From JAAYAY01 sp963674575 (GTDB lineage Bacteria; Planctomycetota; Planctomycetia; Pirellulales; Thermoguttaceae): a stretch of 64,000 bases of DNA. Position numbers and translations under genes: made by a program. How positions within the stretch are numbered: position 1 is the first letter of the stretch; every line of letters begins with the position of its first letter. Under the pieces are notes generated by a model. That model saw nothing but the letters and a program-made list of their open reading frames with translations, was not told the DNA's origin and did not search any database. Where the stretch lies: assembly GCA_963674575.2 (NCBI GenBank), contig CAXXQT010000001.1, positions 558,001-622,000 of the forward strand, read 5' to 3'. Below are positions 16,418-25,269 of the stretch, in pieces.

Positions 16418-17205
16418 CTCGATCCCCCTGCATTTCCGTGGCCCTGATCACGAGGAACGAAGCGGCCAACCTCCGCGAGTTGCTGCCCCAACTCGACTGG
16501 GTCGATCAGGTCGTGGTGGTCGACAGTGGATCAAGCGACGGCACGGCGGACGTGGCCAGCGCCCACGGTTGCTCTGTTGCCACCCATCCTTTCGACAACT
16601 TCGCACGGCAGCGGAACCGCGCGATCGATCTGGCCCGGGGCGACTGGATCCTGTCCCTCGATGCCGACGAACGTCCCACGCCACGTCTCGTCCGGGAGAT
16701 CGCGCAAGCGGTCCGGCAGAATCGCTACGCGGCCTATCGCGTGCCCATCCGGAGCAAGATCCTGGGCCGCCCAGTTCGGCGAGGCGGCACCCAGGACGAT
16801 CGACCGATCCGCCTGTTCCGTCGCGATTCCGCACGCTGGAAGGGCGATGTTCACGAGGTGCTCCAGGTGAGCGGACGCGTCAGCGAATTGAAGGGCTGGC
16901 TCCAACATGTCACCCTCTCCACCTATGCGGTTTTCCTGGAGAAGATCGACCGCTACACGGCCCTGGAGGCCGAGGCGCGAGTCCGCGAGGGCCGGGCTCC
17001 CCGCCTGCTCGACGCAGCCGTAGCTCCGCCGCGCGAGATCTTCCGGCGTCTGATTTACAAGCTCGGCCTGCTCGACGGTCCCGTCGGCTGGCAGTTCGCC
17101 CTGCTCAGCGGCTACAGCGAGTGGGTCCTGGCCCGTCGCCATCGGCGACTCTGGTCGGCCCGAACCGCTTCCCCTTCCTTGTCCCGAACGGATCATGTTT
17201 CTTAG
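16414..17205 (+). CDS. GT2 glycosyltransferase (WaaE/KdtX-like)
   Basis: 263 residues, start in an ATGA overlap with the preceding gene. Motifs: ISVALITRNEAANLRELL, VVVDSGSSDGTADVA, RNRAIDLARGDWILSLDADE (DAD metal motif), and DDRPIRLFRRDSARWKGDVHE. This matches the short GT2 branch that includes WaaE/KdtX beta-1,4-glucosyltransferases of LPS cores. The protein is soluble, with the positively charged C-terminus usual for the branch. It overlaps the deacetylase gene by 11 bp. Confidence 0.85.
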   Translation: MTRSPCISVALITRNEAANLRELLPQLDWVDQVVVVDSGSSDGTADVASAHGCSVATHPFDNFARQRNRAIDLARGDWILSLDADERPTPRLVREIAQAVRQNRYAAYRVPIRSKILGRPVRRGGTQDDRPIRLFRRDSARWKGDVHEVLQVSGRVSELKGWLQHVTLSTYAVFLEKIDRYTALEAEARVREGRAPRLLDAAVAPPREIFRRLIYKLGLLDGPVGWQFALLSGYSEWVLARRHRRLWSARTASPSLSRTDHVS

Positions 17206-18640
17206 CAGACTCCCCCTGTTACCGCTGGTGCTCGACGACGTCCCCTGGGGGCTGCGTCAAATGCTTGCGCAGGAGGGAATCCCCACGGTGAACCGCGACC
17301 ACCGGGGCGGACGAGGAACGTACCTGCTCTACGACTCGCGAAACGGCCCCTTCCGGCCCCCCATGCCCGGGCAGATCGCGATCGACATCCACCGACTTCG
17401 GAAGGGTTTCGACCGCGACCCCTTCCAGCAATGGGTCGACTACCGGACATGCGGATTCCAGTGGCAGATGGGAAAGCTGTATCCCTCGGAGGAAATTTGC
17501 CGGGTCGACAAACGAAGCCTGCGTCAAAAGGTGCTGGCCCGTCTTCGTCGGCTCCTGGAGCGTCGCGGCGGGGTCTGGCTCACCCTGGCAACCTGTCCGT
17601 TTCCCTACCGCTGCGCCTTCAACCTGCGGATCGACTACGACCAATACGATCGCGGGGATTTCGACCGGCTCCAGGAAGCGTTGGACGGGCGTCACGACGC
17701 CGTCAGCCACTACATCAACGGAGCCGCCTACGAGTCGCACCCGGACGCGGTCGCGCCGCTCCAGGGCCTCGACGTGGGCAGCCACGGCTACCGACACCAC
17801 ACTTACCAAACCGTGGCAGAGAACCTGCGCAACATCGAGCGGGGGATCCAGGTCCTCGAACAGATGCGGATCATGCCGATGGGTTTCACCGCGCCGCACG
17901 GGCGGTTCAATCGAGCCCTTCTGGCGGCACTGGAGCGTCTGGAAATCAGTCACAGTTCGGAATTCGCCGCCGCCTACGACGAACTGCCGCTGCTTCCTGC
18001 CGGATCGAACGTGCTCCAGATCCCCATCCATCCGGTTTCCCTTGGGATCATTTTGGAGGCGTCGCGAGCAGAACCGGGCCGAGACGATTCCCTGGCCGCC
18101 CTCGTCGCCGAGGCGCATTTCCGATCGGTCATCGATGCAAAATACACCGCAGGCGAGCCGATCTTCCTGTACGGCCATCCCACGGGACGATTGGGACGTT
18201 ATCCCGGACTGGTGACGCGGATTTTCGAAGAGATCGACGCGCGGAGCGATGTCTGGCCCGTCACCATGAGCGAGTGGGCCGCATGGTGGCGAGTCCGAAG
18301 CCGTGTGCGAATCACGGTGGTGCGCGAGGGCGACTCGCTCGTCGTGGAGCTCGACCGCAATCCCTCCCGCTATCGCATCGGCTTGGAGTATTGGCGAGGC
18401 CGCGAACTGGCGAAGCTTCCGCTGGACGGCGCTCGCCTGCGAATTTCTCCGGATGCGATCCCCTACGAATCCCCAGGCGAGCGTTCCACGTTCCAGGCGA
18501 TTCGCATCGATCCGCCTCACGACCTGCGATCGCGAGTGCGACGTTGGCTCGACTGGGAACGCGAGACCCCGGTCGAAGAGATCGCGCCCACCAATTGGCG
18601 CAACCTGGCAAAACGAACCTTGAGATCCCTTTGGCGTTGA
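17195..18640 (+). CDS. Polysaccharide-deacetylase-like (NodB) protein
   Basis: 481 residues. The central part (~140-340) follows the NodB carbohydrate-esterase-4 pattern: LRIDYDQYDRGDF supplies the Asp pair (Asp147/Asp149 region), DVGSHGYRHHTY supplies the metal-binding H-x3-4-H (His197 and His201/202), and MGFTAPHGRFNRALLAAL matches the later RxPxG-type segment. An N-terminal ~120-residue domain of unknown type and a C-terminal ~110-residue beta-rich domain flank it. No signal peptide is seen, so it probably acts on a cytoplasmic lipid-linked intermediate. The 11-bp overlap with the GT2 gene shows operon membership. Confidence 0.75.
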   Translation: MFLSRLPLLPLVLDDVPWGLRQMLAQEGIPTVNRDHRGGRGTYLLYDSRNGPFRPPMPGQIAIDIHRLRKGFDRDPFQQWVDYRTCGFQWQMGKLYPSEEICRVDKRSLRQKVLARLRRLLERRGGVWLTLATCPFPYRCAFNLRIDYDQYDRGDFDRLQEALDGRHDAVSHYINGAAYESHPDAVAPLQGLDVGSHGYRHHTYQTVAENLRNIERGIQVLEQMRIMPMGFTAPHGRFNRALLAALERLEISHSSEFAAAYDELPLLPAGSNVLQIPIHPVSLGIILEASRAEPGRDDSLAALVAEAHFRSVIDAKYTAGEPIFLYGHPTGRLGRYPGLVTRIFEEIDARSDVWPVTMSEWAAWWRVRSRVRITVVREGDSLVVELDRNPSRYRIGLEYWRGRELAKLPLDGARLRISPDAIPYESPGERSTFQAIRIDPPHDLRSRVRRWLDWERETPVEEIAPTNWRNLAKRTLRSLWR

Positions 18641-18656
18641 TCGGAGCAAAATCAAT

Positions 18657-19799
18657 ATGTGGCCTCACGACCTGCCCGAAGTTTTCGAGCTTTTTCCGCT
18701 CGCGCCCGCCCCGCTGTGCGACGCCTTTCTGGCGGGCAAGCTGACGGCCCTCGACGCGCCGGGCGGTGGAGAAATCCAACTGCTCGCGACGGCCCAGGCT
18801 TTGCGCGATCTGGGCGTGACGGCCCGCCTCTGGCGTCCCTGGGAAGAATCCCTGTCGGAAGCCAGGTGCCTCCATCTGTTCGGAAGCCTTCCCGAACATC
18901 TCCCCCTGGTCGAGGCGGCGAAAAGGGCCAAGGTGCCGGTCTTGCTCTCGCCCATCACCTGGTTCGATTGGCGGAGCTACTGGCGCGAGCCCAAGAGCCT
19001 CTTGCACCGTTGCAAGGCCGTGGCGGGATTTGCCGCGCGGGCAGCCTGGCCCAAACTGCCCTCCTGGCGACGTCGTCTGTACCACGCCGTGGACATGCTG
19101 CTTCCCAACTCGAACGCGGAGGCTGCCCAACTGACCCGCTATTTCCAGGTCCCGCCGCAGAAGATCCACATCGTACCCAACGCCGCCGATACCCGCTTTG
19201 CCGGGGGAACGCCCAACGCCTTCCTGCGGCTCCTGGAACGCCAGGCCCCGGACGGCACGCCCACGGATATTCGCATCAAGCTGGCCGACAGTCGCTTCGT
19301 GCTCTCCGTGGGCCGCATCGAACCGCGAAAGAACCAACTGGGCCTGATCCGCGCCCTGCGGGGAACCGGCACCCCGGTCGTGCTCCTCGGCGACGCGGTT
19401 CCCGGCCACGAGCGTTACAGGGACGCCTGCCAACGAGCGGCGGATGCGTCCGTGGTTTTCCTGCCCCGCATGGAGCACAACGATCCTCTGCTTCGCTCCG
19501 CTTACGCTGCTTGCGGATGCCTGGCCCTGACGGGATGGTACGAAACTCCCGGACTGGTCGCCCTTGAGGCCGCCATGACGGGAACGCCGCTCGTCCTGCC
19601 CCGGGGCGGATCGGCGGAAGAGTACTTCGGGCGGGAAGCCGCCTACGTCGCCCCCAACGACCTCGCGGGGATCCGCCACGCCGTCTCCAAAGCGCTCGAG
19701 AGCCCGCGAAGCAAGACCTCCGCCCAGCGAGTCCAGGCCTGCTTCACTTGGGAAACCACCGCCGACGCCACGCAGGAAGCCTACCGGAGAGTCTGGTGA
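18657..19799 (+). CDS. GT4 family glycosyltransferase
   Basis: 380 residues. A GT-B enzyme with GGGEIQLLATAQALRDLG in the N-terminal domain, a hinge at MLLPNSNAEAAQL, then FVLSVGRIEPRKNQLGLIRAL and the nucleotide-sugar E-x7-E motif in GWYETPGLVALEAAMTGTPLV. These features are typical of retaining GT4 transferases of capsule and LPS clusters. It starts 16 nt after the deacetylase gene and its stop overlaps the GTG of the GT9 gene (GTGA). The donor and acceptor sugars cannot be told from sequence. Confidence 0.85.
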   Translation: MWPHDLPEVFELFPLAPAPLCDAFLAGKLTALDAPGGGEIQLLATAQALRDLGVTARLWRPWEESLSEARCLHLFGSLPEHLPLVEAAKRAKVPVLLSPITWFDWRSYWREPKSLLHRCKAVAGFAARAAWPKLPSWRRRLYHAVDMLLPNSNAEAAQLTRYFQVPPQKIHIVPNAADTRFAGGTPNAFLRLLERQAPDGTPTDIRIKLADSRFVLSVGRIEPRKNQLGLIRALRGTGTPVVLLGDAVPGHERYRDACQRAADASVVFLPRMEHNDPLLRSAYAACGCLALTGWYETPGLVALEAAMTGTPLVLPRGGSAEEYFGREAAYVAPNDLAGIRHAVSKALESPRSKTSAQRVQACFTWETTADATQEAYRRVW

Positions 19800-21097
19800 C
19801 GCCGACCATGCCGCCAATTCGAGAAGTCGACCAGCAGCAGCGGGCGCATCTGCGCCGCCGTGCGCTGGGCGGCTACCGCTACGTCCGCCTTCGCTGGCGC
19901 GTTCTCTTCGCGCTGGTCGACGGGATCGGATCGGTGTTCTCGGCGGCGGCTCGACTTCTTGCCGGCTTGCGGAACGGTTTGCCCCCCGACGATCCGCGGC
20001 GAATCCTCGTCGTTCAATTCGACCACCTGGGCGATGCCATTCTCACCACCTCGATCTTCGCCCCGCTCCGAAAGCGTTTTCCCCAGGCCCGCATCGACGT
20101 GCTGGCGGCGTCCTGGAATCGCGCCGTGTTCGATTCCGCTGCGGAAGTGGACCGCGTCATCGTTTGTGCCCGCAACCGTTTCACCCCGGGCGCGGGACTT
20201 TCCTGGATCCCCGCCACAATCGTCTGGGGCCTGCGACTGCGGCAGCACCGCTACGATCTGGGGATCGACGTTCGCGGGGAATTCCCGCACAACGTGCTGC
20301 TCTGGCTGTCGGGCGCCGCCAGGCGACTCGGTTGGGCCAGCGGAGGCGGCGGCTTCCTGCTCACGGACAACCCCGACTACGTGTCTGACCGCCCGGAGCT
20401 CCAGTCGCGAGCCGCCCTGCTCAAATGCCTTGGCATTGACTGCGACGACGGCCTCCGAGCCACGTTCCGCCCTTCGGCAGCCGCCTGCGAACGTGCGAAA
20501 GCCGCCTGGTCTGAAATGGGCGTTGCCGGCCAGGACACGCGAATCGTTCTCCACGTGGGCGCGGGCACGGCAGCCAAGCGATGGCCCGTGGAATACTGGC
20601 GTCGTCTCGTGGACCGCCTTGGTGCGGAAGGCAACGTGGCCGTCGCACTGGTCGGCACCTCGAGCGACGGGCAGACCGCTCGCACCATCCTCGGCAACGC
20701 GAAGCCACCGCACGCGGTCGATTGGACCGGGCGTTTCCGCGTCGACGAACTGGCGGCCGTGCTGCAACAGGCCGACGTGCTGGTAGGCGCCGACTCCGGT
20801 CCCGCCCACTTGGCAGCCGCCGTGCAGACTCCGGCGATCGTCCTGTTCAGCGGCACGAACTCGATGCAACAGTGGCAGCCGCGCGGCAAGGTTGTCCACA
20901 CCCTCCGGTACGAGGTGGCCTGCTCGCCCTGCCATCGCAAAACGTGCCCCATTGCGGGCCACCCCTGCATGCGAGGCCTTCGCCCCGGCCACGTGCTCGA
21001 CACCCTCAAGGAACTCCTGGGCGCACGTCCTCCCGTGGATTCCTCCGGTAATCCCACCGTCCAAATGCTCCCCAGCGCAACAGGTTCAAACCTATGA
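19796..21097 (+). CDS. GT9 heptosyltransferase-like glycosyltransferase
   Basis: 433 residues. The GTG at 19796 is chosen because it lies in a GTGA overlap with GT4 and has CCGGAG upstream; the ATG at 19808 is the alternative. GT9 signatures: RRILVVQFDHLGDAILTTSIF, IVLHVGAGTAAKRWPVEYW, ADVLVGADSGPAHLAAAVQTP and ACSPCHRKTCPIAGHPCM near the end. The DSGPAHLA box is the ADP-heptose binding region of WaaF/WaaC/RfaQ enzymes, and the final cysteine cluster is common in this family. An N-terminal ~50-residue helical extension is present. This suggests that a heptose or related sugar is part of the glycan. Confidence 0.85.
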   Translation: MTPTMPPIREVDQQQRAHLRRRALGGYRYVRLRWRVLFALVDGIGSVFSAAARLLAGLRNGLPPDDPRRILVVQFDHLGDAILTTSIFAPLRKRFPQARIDVLAASWNRAVFDSAAEVDRVIVCARNRFTPGAGLSWIPATIVWGLRLRQHRYDLGIDVRGEFPHNVLLWLSGAARRLGWASGGGGFLLTDNPDYVSDRPELQSRAALLKCLGIDCDDGLRATFRPSAAACERAKAAWSEMGVAGQDTRIVLHVGAGTAAKRWPVEYWRRLVDRLGAEGNVAVALVGTSSDGQTARTILGNAKPPHAVDWTGRFRVDELAAVLQQADVLVGADSGPAHLAAAVQTPAIVLFSGTNSMQQWQPRGKVVHTLRYEVACSPCHRKTCPIAGHPCMRGLRPGHVLDTLKELLGARPPVDSSGNPTVQMLPSATGSNL

Positions 21098-21309
21098 TCG
21101 CTCCCATACGCGAAACCGAGCCCCCCGTCGAAGAAGGAACCCACGCCTCGCGCGAAGTGCGCCGCCTCGTGGCCTCTCTGTTCCTCGACGAGGACCGCGA
21201 GGTCGACTCGGCGCCGTCGTCCGTCTCCCACTGGAAGGCATGGCTTCTGGTCGGCTGGGCTGCCGCCATCACCCTGGTCTACCTGGCCTCCATGCTCGAC
21301 TTGATCTGA
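21094..21309 (+). CDS. Small single-pass membrane protein (71 aa)
   Basis: The start lies in an ATGA overlap with the GT9 stop and the reading frame is intact, which supports a real gene. It has a charged, Glu/Arg-rich N-terminal ~45 residues and one C-terminal transmembrane helix (WLLVGWAAAITLVYLASM). I do not recognise a family. Its position between GT9 and the GT39-like enzyme suggests a membrane adaptor of the glycan machinery; that is inference. Confidence 0.6.
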   Translation: MIAPIRETEPPVEEGTHASREVRRLVASLFLDEDREVDSAPSSVSHWKAWLLVGWAAAITLVYLASMLDLI

Positions 21310-21340
21310 AGGATTCCCAACTCCGACGGTTCCTATTTCC

Positions 21341-23290
21341 ATGCTCGCTCAGCTCCAATCCTTTGCCGTTGTGGCCCTGATGGCCGTTGCCTCCTATGGG
21401 CTCGGATCGGCCCTGCTGCGCGGTCTCCGGGTTTCTGTCCCGAGTCGTCTCGATCGGCTGGTCTTCGGAATGACCCTGGGATGGATTGCCGCGGGCACGA
21501 TCCTGGCCGCCCTCGGGCTCGTGGGGCCGCTCCACGTACCGTTGATCGGCCCACTCGCGGGTTTGCTCTACGTGCCGTTGATTGGCGTGCTCACGCTCAC
21601 CGGCGCCTTCTGGACGATCGGCACGTTTCTCGCTTCCCAGGACTCCGGCCCCGTCGACATGGCAAGCACTCTCCACGATGGCGTCGGAGCGAGCCAATCG
21701 TCGGGGCTTGCGGCGCCGCGCTGGCTCCTCGCTTTCGCCGCATTCGCGGCCGTCGTGGCCAGCCTGGGGGCGTTGATGGGAGCTGCGGCGCCCACAACCG
21801 CCGGCGACGCCCTCTGCTATCACCTCGAACTGCCCAAGACCTTCCTGGCAGAACATCGACTGGTCTTCGATCCCTACAGCGAAAACGCGACCTTTCCGTT
21901 GCTCACCGAAATGTGGTTCCTCTGGGGCATGGCCCTCGACGGGCCCGTGGCCGCCTCGCTGATCCACTGGTTCGTCGGCCTGCTCTTCGCAGGCGCTACG
22001 GTGGTCCTGGCCACCCCCATCGTCGGTCGCAGTTGGGGCTGGATCGCCGGCTGCGTCGCCCTGCTCGTTCCCGGCGTGACGAACCAGATGACCGCGCCCA
22101 TGAACGACCTGGGACTGGCCCTCACCACGACTGTGGCCCTGGCCGCGTGGTGGCGAGCCGTCATGCTCGAAGAGGGACGGCGATGGCTGATCGTGGCGGG
22201 AATTGCCGCTGGAGGCGCGTTGGCCATCAAGTATCTCGCGCTGCTTTTCGCCCTGGCTATGGCAGCCGGGTCTCTCTGGGCAGCCCGGAGCAAGGGCCCC
22301 AAGCGGCAGTTGGTCCTGGAGGCCGCCGCCGTCATCACCGTCGTCGCCGTCAGCACCGCGGGCCTGTGGTACGTTCGCGCCGCCTGGCACCGTGGCAACC
22401 CCGTCTATCCGTTCCTCACCGAGGTCTTTTCCCCCGACACCCCCGTCTATGCAGACGCCCACGAGACATTGCCCGAGAGCAAGTCGCGACTCGGTCGGAC
22501 GCCCTGGGGCGCGGTCGCGGCCGCCTGGCACGTCACCATGCACCCGGAACGCGTCGGCGGCAGGAGTCATCAGCCGGGCGTGTTCTTCCTCGCCTTCCTG
22601 CCGGGGCTCTTGTTGGCACGCCGGCTCCGCGGCCTCGGCACGCTCCTGGTGATTGGGGCCGCCTACTGGGTCGTCTGGTATTTGCTGCGTCAGAACGTGC
22701 GTTTCCTTCTGCCCCTGATCCCGATCGGGGCAGTGGCCGTCGTGTGGGTCCTGGCCGAGATGGGACGATTTCCGGTGAAGGCTCGCTGGGCCGGCATGGG
22801 GCTGGCCTGCGGGATCCTGGCCGTTTACATGCTTGTGGCCGCCGAACGCTGCCGCGGCCAATGGGCGGTCGCCGCGGGACTGGAATCTCGCGATTTGTAC
22901 CTGGCTCGGAGTGAACCCACTTGGGAGGCTGCCAGCGTCTCCAACGCTTCCTTTGGCGCAGACGCGCACCTGCTCAGCCTCGATCATCGGGCCTACTACT
23001 TCAATTGCCCTGTCACGCGAGAGAAGGCCTTCCGCCGTCACACGGGCTACCACCTCGCCGTCGCCAGTCCGGACCAGTTGGCCCCCCTGCTCCGAAAGGC
23101 AGGCTTCACGCACCTGCTGCTGGCCAAGAATCTCAACTGGCAGGGCGTCCAATTCGATCCCACCCTGCCCCGCCTCATCGACGAAAGCCGCGTCGTCCAG
23201 GGCCGCCATTCTTTTCGCGTCCTCTGGGACTACACCTTCGACGACGCAGACGGCGGACGCAGACACTACCAGTTGGTTCTGGTCGATTGA
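21341..23290 (+). CDS. GT39/PMT-like polytopic glycosyltransferase
   Basis: 649 residues with roughly 12 hydrophobic segments. After the N-terminal segments, a luminal loop contains TTAGDALCYHLELPKTFL and HRLVFDPYSENATFPLL. The acidic D-x-x-C-Y-H-LELP pattern and this layout match the ArnT/PMT-type (GT-C) membrane transferases that use polyprenyl-phosphate sugars. The C-terminal ~130 residues form a soluble periplasmic domain. The DPM1/GtrB-like GT2 at 6676-7608 would make the donor. It is the last gene of the operon, 31 nt after the 71-aa gene, and is followed by a dispersed repeat. Confidence 0.75.
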   Translation: MLAQLQSFAVVALMAVASYGLGSALLRGLRVSVPSRLDRLVFGMTLGWIAAGTILAALGLVGPLHVPLIGPLAGLLYVPLIGVLTLTGAFWTIGTFLASQDSGPVDMASTLHDGVGASQSSGLAAPRWLLAFAAFAAVVASLGALMGAAAPTTAGDALCYHLELPKTFLAEHRLVFDPYSENATFPLLTEMWFLWGMALDGPVAASLIHWFVGLLFAGATVVLATPIVGRSWGWIAGCVALLVPGVTNQMTAPMNDLGLALTTTVALAAWWRAVMLEEGRRWLIVAGIAAGGALAIKYLALLFALAMAAGSLWAARSKGPKRQLVLEAAAVITVVAVSTAGLWYVRAAWHRGNPVYPFLTEVFSPDTPVYADAHETLPESKSRLGRTPWGAVAAAWHVTMHPERVGGRSHQPGVFFLAFLPGLLLARRLRGLGTLLVIGAAYWVVWYLLRQNVRFLLPLIPIGAVAVVWVLAEMGRFPVKARWAGMGLACGILAVYMLVAAERCRGQWAVAAGLESRDLYLARSEPTWEAASVSNASFGADAHLLSLDHRAYYFNCPVTREKAFRRHTGYHLAVASPDQLAPLLRKAGFTHLLLAKNLNWQGVQFDPTLPRLIDESRVVQGRHSFRVLWDYTFDDADGGRRHYQLVLVD

Positions 23291-23307
23291 ACGCACGGCG
23301 CCAAGAA

Positions 23308-23431
23308 TAGTAGCCATCACGCTCCGCCGTGATGAGCGCCCGATTTATCGGAAACGCCTGCGTGGCAGCGTCTCACCCACTCCTCGGCCCGAGAGTTCTC
23401 AACCTGCGGTCCGGACTTCGTAGTTCTCCTG
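23308..23431. repeat. Dispersed repeat A, copy 1
   Basis: The first 30 bases (23308-23337) are identical to 48281-48310 and contain the hairpin ATCACG-CTCCGC-CGTGAT. The last 16 bases (23416-23431) match 48385-48400 except for one base, and the spacing between the two blocks is 108 here against 104 there. The middle part differs. It lies just past the end of the glycan operon, where the hairpin could help end transcripts. Confidence 0.8.
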
Positions 23432-23503
23432 TAACGTAGGGGGGGCTGTTGGCAGGCCTTTGCCGTAGAGGTTACACTGGTCGCCACCGGGAAGGAATTA
23501 GCT

Positions 23504-24070
23504 ATGCGTTCAAGCGATGGTCTCGTCCTGCTTTGTCTGTTGCCCGTTCTGGCCGCACCGGCCTGTCGCCACGTTTCGGAGTCTCCCATGTCGCTAGAAT
23601 CCAATGAATTCCAGGCCCTGCTTGACGAAAGCATGGCGGAATTGCAAGCCAAGACGGAAGCAAACATGACTTGGGGGCTAGGCTCTTTCGATCGATGGGA
23701 TATCGACCAGGAGGTCGGCGACCTCATCTTCTCCAACGCGGATGGCACCACGGCCGTAGCCCCTGCGCAGATCATCGGTTCCTTCAGCGCAAGCGACAAC
23801 TCGTGGCTCTGGGCCTGGGACAATCCGTCGATCGTCGATGCCCTGACGGTTGATGCCCGGCAGCTCAGGGAATATGGTGAGGAGCACGGTATCGAGAAGC
23901 TGACAACCGCCAAGTGGGAGGCGACGGAAAGCGATGGCTGGGAAATGGCCGCCCTGGCGGCAAAACTCTGCAACGCCCAATGTGTCTATCGGGCGCCGGC
24001 AGGGAATGTCTATGTCTTCATGACTTTCGGCGAGGTGACAATCAGCAAGCCGGAGAGCGGTGCCCCGTAA
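23504..24070 (+). CDS. DUF6882-like protein with signal or lipoprotein leader
   Basis: 188 residues, ATG preceded by GAAGGAA. An N-terminal hydrophobic leader ends in APAC, so export, perhaps as a lipoprotein, is possible. The body matches what I know of DUF6882: WGLGSFDRWDIDQEVGDLIF, IIGSFSASDNSWLWAWDNPS, LREYGEEHGI and NVYVFMTFGEV. The function of the family is unknown. It stands 15 nt before the YIP1-like gene and may be co-transcribed with it. Confidence 0.75.
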   Translation: MRSSDGLVLLCLLPVLAAPACRHVSESPMSLESNEFQALLDESMAELQAKTEANMTWGLGSFDRWDIDQEVGDLIFSNADGTTAVAPAQIIGSFSASDNSWLWAWDNPSIVDALTVDARQLREYGEEHGIEKLTTAKWEATESDGWEMAALAAKLCNAQCVYRAPAGNVYVFMTFGEVTISKPESGAP

Positions 24071-24085
24071 CAGGAAAACGGACCC

Positions 24086-24820
24086 ATGCAGCACGACGAT
24101 CAGTTCAATGACTATAGCAATCCATACGCGGCTCCGCTCTCTTCCTTCGAGGACGCTTCCTACCAGGACGTTCAGGGGGACATCTACGGCCAGGACGAAT
24201 TGAGGCCCTTCCAGACAATCTGGTTCCATCCCCGCAAGACCGTCCGGTCGATTGTGGCATTCAACCCGGAAATGCACGTCGTGCTCCTGGTGTGCCTGTC
24301 CGGAATCGGGGAAGCCCTGGATCGCGCGTCGAACAAGAATGCCGGCGATTCGATGCCCATGGGAGCCATCTTCGCCCTCGCCTTCGTCTTCGGCCCCCTG
24401 AGCGGCCTCATCGGACTTTGGATAGGTTCCCACTTGCTCCGGATCTCGGGCGAGTGGCTCGGGGGCGAGGCCCCTCGTGAACACATCAAGACCGCCATGG
24501 CATGGTCGTCGGTGCCCGCCGTTTTCGCTCTTCCCCTGTGGATCCCCCAACTCCTGCTTATCGGCGAGGAGATGTTTACGAGCAACACCCCTCGGCTCGA
24601 TGCCCAGCCCGCCCTCCTGATTCCGTTCCTTGCAGTCGCCCTGGTCGAACTTGTGCTGGGAATCTGGGGATTCGTCCTGCTCTGCAACACGATCGCCGAA
24701 GTGCAGGGCTTCCGTTCCGCGTGGCGCGGCTTCGGCAACCTCATCCTGGCAGGCATGATTATCCTCGTGCCGCTGTTGGTGGTCGTGTTCGGGTTGGTGT
24801 TCCTTGCGGGAGCCCTTTAG
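24086..24820 (+). CDS. YIP1-family membrane protein with N-terminal NPYxxP motif
   Basis: 244 residues. The N-terminus carries NPYAAP, a motif common in planctomycete membrane proteins, followed by FQTIWFHPRKTVRSIVAF, the entry signature of the YIP1 family. Five hydrophobic segments follow (VVLLVCLSGIGEAL; GAIFALAFVFGPLSGLIGLW; SVPAVFALPLWIPQLLLI; LLIPFLAVALVELVLGIWGF; MIILVPLLVVVFGLVFLAG). The function in bacteria is unknown; it may be a membrane-shaping or trafficking-like protein. First of three consecutive small membrane-protein genes. Confidence 0.8.
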   Translation: MQHDDQFNDYSNPYAAPLSSFEDASYQDVQGDIYGQDELRPFQTIWFHPRKTVRSIVAFNPEMHVVLLVCLSGIGEALDRASNKNAGDSMPMGAIFALAFVFGPLSGLIGLWIGSHLLRISGEWLGGEAPREHIKTAMAWSSVPAVFALPLWIPQLLLIGEEMFTSNTPRLDAQPALLIPFLAVALVELVLGIWGFVLLCNTIAEVQGFRSAWRGFGNLILAGMIILVPLLVVVFGLVFLAGAL

Positions 24821-24885
24821 GCATATCTCGCTGGCAAGCCGCCCAGGTCCTTGACCGGACTGTTTCTCAAAACAAAGGACACTCG

Positions 24886-25269
24886 ATGCCCGACTATCTG
24901 ACACCTCCCGAGATGTTCGTGCTCTCTCCTTTCGAATATCCCCTGCACTGGCTGGTCTATGTGCTCAAGTGGGGAAGTTGCGCCCTTGTCGCCGTTCTCG
25001 CATTTCGCTTGTGGCGGCAAACCGGCAAAACGTGGTGGCTTCTGATTGGCATTGCGTTCCTGTGGGAGCCTGCCGTGATGCTCTGGATGAGTGCATCGAT
25101 AGGAATGCCCCCGGTTCCGTTGGGCCAGCGGGCGGGCAACATGACGGTGGTTTCCACCGATCTTACCTTCCTCCATCACCTCATGGCTGCAGCCGCCCTG
25201 CTTTGGGCCTATCGCACGACTCGCGTCTCTTCGGAGACAGGTGCGGCAGCAACAACTCCACCACCATGA
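24886..25269 (+). CDS. Small integral membrane protein
   Basis: 127 residues from the ATG at 24886, 65 nt after the YIP1 gene. It has three hydrophobic segments (LHWLVYVLKWGSCALVAVLAF; WWLLIGIAFLWEPAVMLWM; LTFLHHLMAAAALLWAY). The stop overlaps the next start (ATGA at 25266-25269), supporting both. No family recognised. Confidence 0.7.
   Translation: MPDYLTPPEMFVLSPFEYPLHWLVYVLKWGSCALVAVLAFRLWRQTGKTWWLLIGIAFLWEPAVMLWMSASIGMPPVPLGQRAGNMTVVSTDLTFLHHLMAAAALLWAYRTTRVSSETGAAATTPPP

Noticed and set aside
21269..23320. 683-aa minus-strand frame opposite the GT39-like gene
   Set aside because: Same antisense composition; the plus frame has clear membrane segments and motif.
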